NCBI GenBank assembly: GCA_041484525.1 | Contig: JBGPHT010000128.1 | Location: 1-22,153 of the forward strand | Length of the DNA: 22,153 nucleotides | Direction of reading: 5' to 3' | Origin: JBGPHT01 sp041484525 | GTDB taxonomy: Bacteria; Acidobacteriota; Terriglobia; Bryobacterales; Bryobacteraceae | Shown: positions 6,733-13,786 of the stretch, one piece after another | Numbering within the stretch: position 1 is the stretch's first letter | Layout of the letters: the number at the start of each line of letters is the position of its first letter | Notes under the pieces: generated by a model | Database searches by the model: none | What the model saw: the letters and a program-made list of their open reading frames with translations, nothing else | Told to the model about the DNA's origin: nothing | Program-made: the position numbers and the translations under genes

Positions 6733-7671
6733 CTACCGGTGTTGGAGAACCGTGGTATTGCCTCGCACACTAGCGATGGCAAGTTCTGACTTCTTGGATT
6801 TCGGTTCGCTAACGTAGCCTCTGACTTCGCCGTTGTTGATCTGGCTAACGATCAACTCAACCTGGGACACCCTCACGGGCTCACCAAGATTCACGTGTTT
6901 CTTGACATACTGTCGGTCACCGGCCAGTACGACGAGATCGCAGTATTTGCGCCGGTAGTCGACCTGACGGACTGAGAGGCTGACAGGGCCGACGCGGTGG
7001 AACCGGCTGGACCTGTCGAAGCGGAATTCGTAGACATTGCGCTCGCTAAGTCTCTCCCGCCGGGCGGGGATCTGCGGGCGGCTTACTTTCGCGACCGCCG
7101 GCGCGGCAGGGGGCGGCGCGGCAGGGGGCGGCGCGGGAGACGGCTTGAGCTTGTCCGATACTGATTGCAAATCAGCCTGCAGTTGCCGGACGGCGGCACT
7201 CGATGCCTGGTTCGCGGCGGTGAGATCCTGCACGTGGCGGCGTTCGCGGACCAGGCCGGTCATGGCGGACGCCGACACACCTAAGAGAATCGCCAGCGAA
7301 GCGGCCAGTCCACAGGCCAACCGATGGCTCTTCACGAAGCTGGTGTCAAAAACCCATGGGGACAACTCAACCGCTTCCAACGGGGCGATGCCGGTGACCA
7401 CGATCTGGATATCCATGAAAAGGCCGAGGGGGCTCTCACTGTAGGTGAAGTGACGATTGATCACTTTATAGGCAGGTCGCCGTCCTGGCTCGGTAAGTGT
7501 GAGAGAGACTACATCTCCGACGGCAGGAATCGGTATGGCGGTTATCGGAGTTCCCGCTGGAGCCTCGAATTGTAGGTACTCCTCTTGGGTCCAGTCGCCA
7601 GGTTTGATGTCGGCAGGACCCTGGTACTGGAAGTGGACTGAGATTCTTGTCTTGAGTTCCCTCGTGCCCAT
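6733..7671 (-). CDS. Single-pass membrane protein with coiled coil and Pro/Ala linker, function unknown
   Basis: This 312-residue protein has a clear modular layout. Residues 1-105 form a beta-rich N-terminal unit (VGDVVSLTLTEPGRRPAYKV, NRHFTYSE). A transmembrane helix spans about 117-139 (LACGLAASLAILLGVSASAM). A short coiled coil lies at about 142-175. A Pro/Ala linker at 177-193 is encoded by a 15-bp tandem repeat. A basic segment leads into a C-terminal beta-rich domain (about 212-305: YEFRFDRSS, GPVSLSVRQVDYRRKYCDL). With the N-terminal part cytosolic, the C-terminal domain would face the periplasm. I do not recognise a named family. The ATG starts 2 nt after the stop of the upstream gene (TGA-GC-ATG), so translation is probably coupled to the secreted protein at 7674-8210. 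Confidence 0.75.
   Translation of the reverse strand: MGTRELKTRISVHFQYQGPADIKPGDWTQEEYLQFEAPAGTPITAIPIPAVGDVVSLTLTEPGRRPAYKVINRHFTYSESPLGLFMDIQIVVTGIAPLEAVELSPWVFDTSFVKSHRLACGLAASLAILLGVSASAMTGLVRERRHVQDLTAANQASSAAVRQLQADLQSVSDKLKPSPAPPPAAPPPAAPAVAKVSRPQIPARRERLSERNVYEFRFDRSSRFHRVGPVSLSVRQVDYRRKYCDLVVLAGDRQYVKKHVNLGEPVRVSQVELIVSQINNGEVRGYVSEPKSKKSELAIASVRGNTTVLQHR
7101..7137. repeat. 15-bp tandem repeat coding for the Pro/Ala linker
   Basis: The unit GCGCGGCAGGGGGCG occurs at 7101-7115 and 7116-7130, exactly repeated, followed by seven matching bases. Read on the minus strand it gives two APPPA units inside the gene at 6733-7671. As a perfect short tandem repeat of five codons it can change copy number without a frameshift and so vary linker length. 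Confidence 0.85.
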
Positions 7672-7673
7672 GC

Positions 7674-8210
7674 TCAGTACCTACCAGGAGGCAGAGGTGA
7701 CTTCAAATGCTTGTCCGCATTGAGGCGGTCAGTAGCTTCGCGATTGATCGTACTAAGTGCGACTTGCCCGCGAGTTCCGTCTGTAGCCGTGAAAAGCAAC
7801 GCATTGTCTTGTACCCAAACGGCAATCGCGAGCCGCACCACGCCGTCCTTCGACACGATCGAGAAGGCTGTTGCGGGAGGGACGCCGGCGTCGGGCCATT
7901 CGTACTGGTGCATCACGGGCTGCGCCGGTAGCTCCGGCGGCGGAGGCGGCGGAGGTGATTCCGGAGGCTGTTGCGGTTGCGCGATGACGAAGGCCACGCT
8001 TGGCGAAATCCGGTCCGGGGAGTAGGCAGGGTAGCCTCCTCCCCACACTCCGCCGAATTGACCGTAGCTGGACTGGCTGCGGCTCTTGTCCAGGAAAGTG
8101 CCAAGCCGCACACCTGCTCCGCCGGCTGGAACGGCCCGCTGGGCGCACACATGAGAGGGAAACAAGCCAGCGGCGACGATTGCGGCGATGAGAGAAGTCT
8201 TCACAGCCAT
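7674..8210 (-). CDS. Small secreted proline-rich protein with acidobacterial C-terminal domain
   Basis: ATG 8210 is preceded by GGAAG 7 nt upstream and opens a 178-residue product with a classic signal peptide (AVKTSLIAAIVAAGLFPSHVCA). The same frame stays open upstream to 8990, but that part is antisense to DUF3300 and is rejected. The mature protein has a Gly/Ser/Tyr region, a run of prolines (SPPPPPPPELP), and a compact C-terminal unit (AFSIVSKDGVVRLAIAVWVQ, LLFTATDGTRGQVALSTINR). That unit resembles a short beta-domain I recall at the end of many acidobacterial secreted proteins, where the pattern is roughly 'L-KDG-x-AVxYWVxxxxLHYVTxxGxxxQVxLxxVDRxLTxxLN'. The function is unknown. It is the first gene of a two-gene unit with the membrane protein at 6733-7671 and is divergent from DUF3300. 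Confidence 0.75.
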   Translation of the reverse strand: MAVKTSLIAAIVAAGLFPSHVCAQRAVPAGGAGVRLGTFLDKSRSQSSYGQFGGVWGGGYPAYSPDRISPSVAFVIAQPQQPPESPPPPPPPELPAQPVMHQYEWPDAGVPPATAFSIVSKDGVVRLAIAVWVQDNALLFTATDGTRGQVALSTINREATDRLNADKHLKSPLPPGRY

Positions 8211-8235
8211 CCTTCCGCTTCCGGGTTTGCTCCGA

Positions 8236-8261
8236 GGGAGACACTGCTCCCTTTTTGGGAG
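8236..8261. promoter_or_regulatory. Three-segment mutually exclusive hairpin between divergent genes
   Basis: The order is GGGAG (8236-8240), ACACTG, CTCCC (8247-8251), TTTTT, GGGAG (8257-8261). The central CTCCC can pair with either flanking GGGAG. On the plus strand, pairing with the first copy leaves a T-run directly after the stem (terminator-like), while pairing with the second hides the T-run in a loop. It lies 186 nt before the DUF3300 start and 26 nt before the minus-strand start at 8210. The stems are only 5 bp, so the regulatory role is inference. Confidence 0.4.
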
Positions 8262-8446
8262 AATCCGGAAAACGTTGCTTCCGGGTGGATGCGCGCATTT
8301 GGCAGCCAGATGGAAAATCTTCTGATCCGAATGCATGGTGAAGCCCCATCTTGTACGACTACGCACCGCAGCCGGCATCCCCAGTTCTAAAGGCGATTTG
8401 CCTGCAAGCCTGCAGGCTCCGTCCTGCCGGCGAAAGGAGCAAGGAG

Positions 8447-9847
8447 ATGAGACTGCTTCCGTGGACCCAGCCGGTGCGTGCGCTCGCGGTTTTCTGCGCG
8501 GCCATGATGACTCCTGGAGATCCACTGTTGTATGCGCAACCGGCGCAGCCACAGGATCAAACCACGGCGCCGGGCGCGTCGCAGGACGCGTCGTTGTCGC
8601 CAGCGGAGTTGGATAGCCTGGTGGCGCCGCTAGCACTCTACCCGGATTTTCTGGTCGCACAGATTCTGGCTGCGGCCACGTATCCCCTCGAGATCGTGGA
8701 AGCCGACCGCTGGGTGAAGAATAATGGCGGGCTGAAGGGCCAAGCCCTGCTACAGGCGGCGGAGAAACAAAACTGGGAGCCGAGCGTTCAGGCGCTGGTC
8801 GTGTTCCCGCAGGTACTCCAGCAGTTGGATACCAACTTACAATGGACCACCGCGCTGGGCAACGCATTCCTGGCTCAGCAGGACGGCGTGATGTCCGCTG
8901 TGCAACGAATGCGGCAGAAGGCCCAGGCATCCGGCAAACTCCAATCGAACGCGCAGCAGAAGGTCGAAGTTCAACAGGCGGACGGAGCACCAGCGATCGT
9001 GATCCAGCCCGCCAACCCGGATGTGGTTTATGTCCCGAGCTACGATCCCACGGTAGTCTATGGACCCGCTCCTGTGTATGCGCCCTATCCGGTGTATGTT
9101 TACCCGCCAGGCGACATTTTTGCCGCGAGCTTCATATCGTTTGGCGCCGGTGTGGCGGTCGGGTCGATCTTCAATGGTTGGAACGGCGGCTGGGGATGGG
9201 GTTGCAACTGGGGCCGGCATTCCTCGGTGTTTGTCAACAACACATTTATTAATCGCTATGGATTCCACGGCGGCGGCGTCTATGCGGGGCGCTACGGAAA
9301 TGCTGCGTGGGCGCACAATCCGGCCTACCGGGGCGCTGTTCCGTACTCGAACGCGGGGGTGGCTCGCCGTTACGGATCAGTACCGGGAGTCCGCGGACCT
9401 GGCGGCGCGCCAGGAGCGATGACGCGTCCTGGAGGGGCGGCAGGATTCCGGCCGCCGGGAGGTGCACCGGGAACGGTTCCGCGCCCGGGAGCGGCTGGCG
9501 GCGCGGCGGGACTTACGCGTCCCGGAGGGGCGACAGGAATGCAACCGCCGGGCGGCGCTCGGGGAGCGGTCGATCGTCCCGGAGTAGCGCAGGGTGGGAC
9601 GCGCGGTAATGCGGGCGCCATCACCAATCCAAATCCAAGGGGAAGTGCATCCCGTATGCAACTGCCCGGCGCGATGCCTACGGCGCCGCGCGGCACCTTC
9701 ACCAATCCGAGGCCGAGCCCCTTCAGCGGCTCTGGCGGCCAGACTCGCATGAATAGTAATCGCGGTGCTTCCAGCATGGGCGGGTTCCATGGTGGAGGCG
9801 GCATGCGGGGAGGCGGCGGCATGCGTGGTGGCGGCCGGCGACGTTAA
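8447..9847 (+). CDS. DUF3300 protein with Gly/Pro-rich tail
   Basis: ATG 8447 was chosen because AAAGGAG ends 7 nt upstream and a hydrophobic leader follows (VRALAVFCAAMM); the frame itself is open from 8351. The product is 466 residues. Residues ~51-205 match the DUF3300 pattern: AELDSLVAPLALYPDFLVAQ, TYPLEIVEADRWVK, AFLAQQDGVMSAVQRMRQKA and PANPDVVYVPSYDPTVVYGP. A short Gly/Ala hydrophobic stretch at ~224-245 and a Trp/Gly-rich patch (NGWNGGWGWGCNWG) follow. The last ~150 residues are a low-complexity Gly/Pro/Arg tail with repeated RPGGA/RPPGGA words, ending in GGGMRGGG motifs. DUF3300 proteins are predicted to be exported; their biochemical role is unknown. It sits 33 nt upstream of a DUF2950 gene, a pairing seen elsewhere. 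Confidence 0.9.
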   Translation: MRLLPWTQPVRALAVFCAAMMTPGDPLLYAQPAQPQDQTTAPGASQDASLSPAELDSLVAPLALYPDFLVAQILAAATYPLEIVEADRWVKNNGGLKGQALLQAAEKQNWEPSVQALVVFPQVLQQLDTNLQWTTALGNAFLAQQDGVMSAVQRMRQKAQASGKLQSNAQQKVEVQQADGAPAIVIQPANPDVVYVPSYDPTVVYGPAPVYAPYPVYVYPPGDIFAASFISFGAGVAVGSIFNGWNGGWGWGCNWGRHSSVFVNNTFINRYGFHGGGVYAGRYGNAAWAHNPAYRGAVPYSNAGVARRYGSVPGVRGPGGAPGAMTRPGGAAGFRPPGGAPGTVPRPGAAGGAAGLTRPGGATGMQPPGGARGAVDRPGVAQGGTRGNAGAITNPNPRGSASRMQLPGAMPTAPRGTFTNPRPSPFSGSGGQTRMNSNRGASSMGGFHGGGGMRGGGGMRGGGRRR

Positions 9848-9880
9848 CCGGGCGCGATCGAGAAAAGAGGAGCTAGAACA

Positions 9881-10879
9881 ATGAAGAGAAGTAACATCAT
9901 CCTGATACCCACTTACTTTTTGGCCGGCTGCGGAATGGTGCTGGATCTGTTGCAGCCGGCACGTGGCGCAGCTCAACAGTCGAATTCCGCGTCGCGAAGT
10001 TCAGGTGTCAAGACGGTAGTCAAGACCGCAGCCGGGCAGCGTTCGTTTTCGACGGCCGAGCAGGCCGCGCAGGCGCTGTTGGCTGCGGCCGAGGCCGGCG
10101 ACAACGCGGCGCTGCTCGCCCTTTTCGGTCCAAGTGGAAAGGAGATCGTGAACTCCGGCGACCCCGTCCAAGACAAGAACCGCCGGGCGGCGTTTATCGA
10201 GAAGGCGAAGCAGCGCATGAAGATCGAGCCGGATGCGACTAACCCGAAGCGGGCTACGATCGCGATCGGCGACGATGACTTTCCGTTCCCGGTGCCGGTG
10301 GTGGAGAGCGGCGGTCAGTGGCGGTTCGACACACAGCAGGGAAGACGAGAGCTACTGGCGCGGCGCATCGGAGGGAACGAACTGGAAGCGATTAAGATTT
10401 GCAACGCGTACGTCATGGCACAGCATCAGTTCGCCGCCGAGGATCAGGATCGAAGAGGCGTGCATGAGTACGCTCAGAAGTTCATCAGCTCGCCTGGCAA
10501 GAAAGACGGACTCTACTGGGACGAGGCGGAGGGCGGTCCGGCCAGCCCGATCGCCGATCTGGTGAATCAGGCCGCGGAAGAAGGCTACGATACCACGGGC
10601 GTAAAGCCCGTACCCTACCATGGCTATTACTTCCGCATACTTAAGGGCCAAGGGCCGCGCGCAGCGGGCGGCGCGACAGACTATATGGTTCGCGGCCTGA
10701 TGATCGGGGGCTTTGGCCTGATTGCATGGCCGGCCGAGTACGGCGCTTCCGGCATCAAGACATTCATGGTGAACCAGGCCGGAATTGTGCGGGAGAAAGA
10801 CTTGGGGCCGAGCACGGCGACGGCGGCCAAAACCATGCAGACGTTTAACCCCGGCACTTCCTGGAAGGCGGTGAAATAG
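9881..10879 (+). CDS. DUF2950 protein, probable lipoprotein
   Basis: ATG 9881 follows GAGGAG at good spacing (8 nt). The 332-residue product starts with a short leader whose end FLAGC makes a lipobox with Cys17, so lipidation is likely. The DUF2950 domain covers roughly residues 55-330: FSTAEQAAQALLAAAEAGDN, SGDPVQDKNR, GDDDFPFPVPVV, RRIGGNELEAIKICNAYVMA, EYAQKFISSPGKKDGLYWD, PYHGYYFRILKGQGP, MIGGFGLIAWPAEYGASGIK and the end QTFNPGTSWKAV. These blocks are full length and intact. The family is common in acidobacteria and proteobacteria and has no established activity. It is translated from the same unit as DUF3300, suggesting a shared envelope role. Confidence 0.92.
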   Translation: MKRSNIILIPTYFLAGCGMVLDLLQPARGAAQQSNSASRSSGVKTVVKTAAGQRSFSTAEQAAQALLAAAEAGDNAALLALFGPSGKEIVNSGDPVQDKNRRAAFIEKAKQRMKIEPDATNPKRATIAIGDDDFPFPVPVVESGGQWRFDTQQGRRELLARRIGGNELEAIKICNAYVMAQHQFAAEDQDRRGVHEYAQKFISSPGKKDGLYWDEAEGGPASPIADLVNQAAEEGYDTTGVKPVPYHGYYFRILKGQGPRAAGGATDYMVRGLMIGGFGLIAWPAEYGASGIKTFMVNQAGIVREKDLGPSTATAAKTMQTFNPGTSWKAVK

Positions 10880-10978
10880 CGAACGTAATGAGAGAACGTA
10901 CTTCCCTCGACGCTCGTGGGTGAAATCCGGGGGTGAAACGGTGGGACTACGTACAACTGCGTGTTACCATTCGAAGTA

Positions 10979-11458
10979 ATGGTCAGCAGGAACTTCGCGG
11001 GTGCCATGTATTCGGGTTTTGCCGCGCTTCTCTTTGTCTCTTTAGCCCCCTTGGGCTTGGCTATAACCTACGATTCCACTCCGCCGGCTGCGCCGCAGGA
11101 GAAGGAAATCGCCGCACAGAAATTCATCGATCAGAAGCTTCAGATCTGGCAGGATCGTTTGAACCTGAAGGACTGGAGCATTCGCGCCGAGTTAGTCCGC
11201 CCCAGCGCATTGGAACCCAAAACTCTGGGTAACATCCACTGGGACACCAACGCTAAGCGCGCCAACATCTCCGTGCTATCGACTTACGACTACAAGCTCC
11301 CGTTCAACGAAATGCTGGACGATATGGAGTTTACCGTGGTGCATGAGCTAGTGCATCTACATCTGGCTTCTTTGCCGCGCAGCGATGCCAGCCGCAGGGT
11401 GGAAGAGCATGCGGCGAATGAACTGGCGAAGGCGCTGCTTCGGCTAGCGAAGCACTAA
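10979..11458 (+). CDS. Small secreted HELVH-motif putative zinc metalloprotease
   Basis: From ATG 10979 this is a 159-residue protein. GTG 10961 and ATG 11006 are in-frame alternatives, and none has a strong ribosome site. A signal peptide is evident (AALLFVSLAPLGLA). The mature protein contains FTVVHELVHLHL, a zinc-binding HExxH motif at about residues 122-126, and downstream VEEHAANELAKALL, where a Glu could be the third ligand as in gluzincins. Preceding segments (KLQIWQDRLNLKDWSIRAEL and NISVLSTYDYKLPFNEMLDD) resemble the small substrate-side lobe of short zincins. No named family is assigned. It follows DUF2950 by about 100 nt on the same strand and may belong to the same unit. Its targets are unknown. 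Confidence 0.75.
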   Translation: MVSRNFAGAMYSGFAALLFVSLAPLGLAITYDSTPPAAPQEKEIAAQKFIDQKLQIWQDRLNLKDWSIRAELVRPSALEPKTLGNIHWDTNAKRANISVLSTYDYKLPFNEMLDDMEFTVVHELVHLHLASLPRSDASRRVEEHAANELAKALLRLAKH

Positions 11459-11735
11459 GAAGCGACTAGTTAGTTGGGCTCCTCATTCCGCCTCGGCCTC
11501 GATCCGGGCGCGGTGTACAAACCGCTATGCATCCGGACTGGGGTTTTCCCTCAACGCCTCGCGATGGCTTGAGATGCCTGCCGGGCCGCCATCATAATCA
11601 TGCCGGGAACCAATCCGGTCATTCGATGGCGCAACCTGGAACGAGGCCGAACGGCGGACTCCGGGGGCCTTGCCATCCCCCTGCAAGACTCGATGGAACA
11701 GCGATTAACCTGGCTGCAAAATTTGTTGCCCAACT

Positions 11736-13532
11736 TCAAAAGGGCGAGAATGAGAACATCAGCTTGGTGGCGATACCGCTGATCTGCCGGACCCAGTCGA
11801 GTTTGGTCTTCTCCGGCTCGCAGTAGAGCGTGCCCTCGCGGACGTCCGACCCGCTGGGACCGGCGTGCGATATCGTCACGGCCAGCGCCGGCGTATAGGC
11901 TCGCGGGCTCTCGAACAGACCGCCCACCAATCCACGCGCTTGCGATAGTCCGTAGCCGGTCAGCATCCCTTTCCAGCCCATCTGCGGCGAAATCACGAAA
12001 CCGGAAAACAGGCGCTGGCCGGGGAGCGATGGCCGTTGAATGAGCAACGCCGGCACAAACCGCTTGTCGGGAAATCCGGGCAGGATGCTACCCAGGGGCT
12101 TGGCGAAAAGCATGAGATTCATAGACACGGTGTAAGTGGAGAGTTCGAGTATCTGGCGGCCCCACGGCGGCAGGCGGGAGCCGATGGCGAACTGCAGCGG
12201 CCCGCCGACGCTCAGCGGACCGGCCGGTCCGGAAAGGTACCAGTGGCGCATCTTCCTTTCGCGAAGCTGGATGGTGAGGTCGGCTTTGTTCGAGCCCGGA
12301 GGAGTGTTGACCACTACGTTCGACTGCGACAACTCCTCGAACAGTCCGGTGCTGTTCAGGCGTGACAAGCTCTTGCGCAGCAGCATCTCATCCAGTGGCT
12401 CACCCTCATCGAGCAGCAGTGTGCGGCGGATCGTCCGATCGCTGAAGCTGTGATTGCCGCGGAACTCGATGCGGCCGATCCGGTACGCCGGTCCGCGTTC
12501 GATGGTCGCCGTGAGATCCGCCCACTTGCGTGGGCCGGCGCCGGCGGACGAAGGCGCATCGGGAACATCGCGCACCTCTATTTTGGCGGTGAAATCGAGA
12601 ATGCCAGCCTGCTCGGCCTTGCGCCGCTCGTCGAACAATGCGTTGCATGCCTCGCGCATGGGGAAGGCGTCGCCTGAGGCTATCGGGATCGATCGATCGC
12701 CCGAGGTGCCGATGAGGTTGAATTGGCGGATGGCGAAGCGCGGTCCGGACTGAACCTTATATTCAAGTCTGGCTTTGCCGGTGGTGAGGTCGACGGGCTC
12801 GGGTTTGACGTCGACGTCGAAGTAACCGCGCGTGTAAAAGAAGGAACGAAGATTGGCGGCGTCGTACTGCACGGCACTCTCGCTGTAACCGGGTAGGATG
12901 TGCCAACCTTTCCAGATGCCCGGGATGCCGGGCAGCATGGTCTTGCTGGACGTCCACTTCAGGACCTTGCGTGCGCCGCCCCCGTGCGCCCCGAGGTCGC
13001 CCGTCAAGGTCACTCGATCGATATCAATGCGCGTCCCCTGGTCGATCTTGACCTCGAGATCGGCATGACCTGTACTTACGGGAATCAGGTTGGCCTCGAC
13101 CTTCACAAAAGGAAATCCCGAGCCCTCGAGTTGCTTTCGCACCGAGGCGCCGATCTGTTGCGCGCCCAGTGGGTCGATTTCGGACTCGGCCGGGAGCTGA
13201 ATGTCGATCCCCGGAGTTGGCGGTTTCACCTCGACTTTGCGCACCCGCACGGAATATTTTGGCTGGACGCGGAAGACGACGCGGACCGAGTCGCCGTCCT
13301 CAACCGACTCCGCGCGGATGTCGGAGAAACGTCCGGAACGCCACAGCGTTCTCACGTCGTTGCGGAGTTTCACCCGGTCCAAGGGCTGACCGGTTTTGGT
13401 TTCGAATGGCACCGACGACTCGCCGCCGAACATCTCAACCGAGCTGACGGACTTCGGTTCGAGTACGGCCCCGTGCGCACAGAAAAGGAGCAGCGGCAGG
13501 ACGCATCCTGCGCCAGTTGACAATCGTGGCAT
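11736..13532 (-). CDS. BamA/Omp85-like outer membrane protein with five POTRA-like repeats and a short barrel
   Basis: The frame is open from 13634. I chose ATG 13532 because the product then begins with a clean signal peptide (PRLSTGAGCVLPLLLFCAHG); ATG 13592 and 13634 are alternatives, and none has a strong ribosome site. In the 598-residue product, repeated beta-alpha-alpha-beta units fit POTRA domains at about residues 28-89, 94-166, 167-262, 263-346 and 348-426. The last, IGRIEFRGNHSFSDRTIRRT, is the most typical. The remaining ~170 residues are strand-like (LILELSTYTVS-type patterns) and end in SFSPF, the terminal aromatic expected of a Bam substrate. A full BamA barrel needs about 380 residues, so this is at most a reduced barrel. 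The likely role is outer membrane protein insertion or secretion. It is divergent from the TonB-dependent receptor. Confidence 0.8.
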   Translation of the reverse strand: MPRLSTGAGCVLPLLLFCAHGAVLEPKSVSSVEMFGGESSVPFETKTGQPLDRVKLRNDVRTLWRSGRFSDIRAESVEDGDSVRVVFRVQPKYSVRVRKVEVKPPTPGIDIQLPAESEIDPLGAQQIGASVRKQLEGSGFPFVKVEANLIPVSTGHADLEVKIDQGTRIDIDRVTLTGDLGAHGGGARKVLKWTSSKTMLPGIPGIWKGWHILPGYSESAVQYDAANLRSFFYTRGYFDVDVKPEPVDLTTGKARLEYKVQSGPRFAIRQFNLIGTSGDRSIPIASGDAFPMREACNALFDERRKAEQAGILDFTAKIEVRDVPDAPSSAGAGPRKWADLTATIERGPAYRIGRIEFRGNHSFSDRTIRRTLLLDEGEPLDEMLLRKSLSRLNSTGLFEELSQSNVVVNTPPGSNKADLTIQLRERKMRHWYLSGPAGPLSVGGPLQFAIGSRLPPWGRQILELSTYTVSMNLMLFAKPLGSILPGFPDKRFVPALLIQRPSLPGQRLFSGFVISPQMGWKGMLTGYGLSQARGLVGGLFESPRAYTPALAVTISHAGPSGSDVREGTLYCEPEKTKLDWVRQISGIATKLMFSFSPF

Positions 13533-13786
13533 GAAGACTTTGGGACGTTTGGCTGCGGCCTCCAGTTGCGGGATTGGGGCTTCACGTGACATTCGCGGAC
13601 CAAAGAAAAAGAGGCGTCGGGCTGGGCAGAGCATCGTCAGATTCGTAACGGAGCTGATCCCTCAGCTTCACGGTTCTCAGGGTCTTCAAAAATTCGGAGT
13701 TAGGCGAAGCACCCGCCTCCAGGCTGCCATCCCGCAAGTACGCCGGTGCGGCGGCCATCGGGAGTCGTGTTTCAGGAGAGATTGAA

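Noticed and set aside
8211..8990. Upstream extension of the minus-strand frame of the secreted protein (438 codons in all)
   Set aside because: It is antisense to the well-supported DUF3300 gene, and the internal ATG 8210 has a ribosome site and a signal peptide.
11459..11735. Short open frames on both strands between the HELVH gene and the POTRA gene
   Set aside because: No ribosome sites, no family resemblance, and the frames overlap each other. Only a weak GCGGT/ACCGC hairpin near 11510-11525 is seen.
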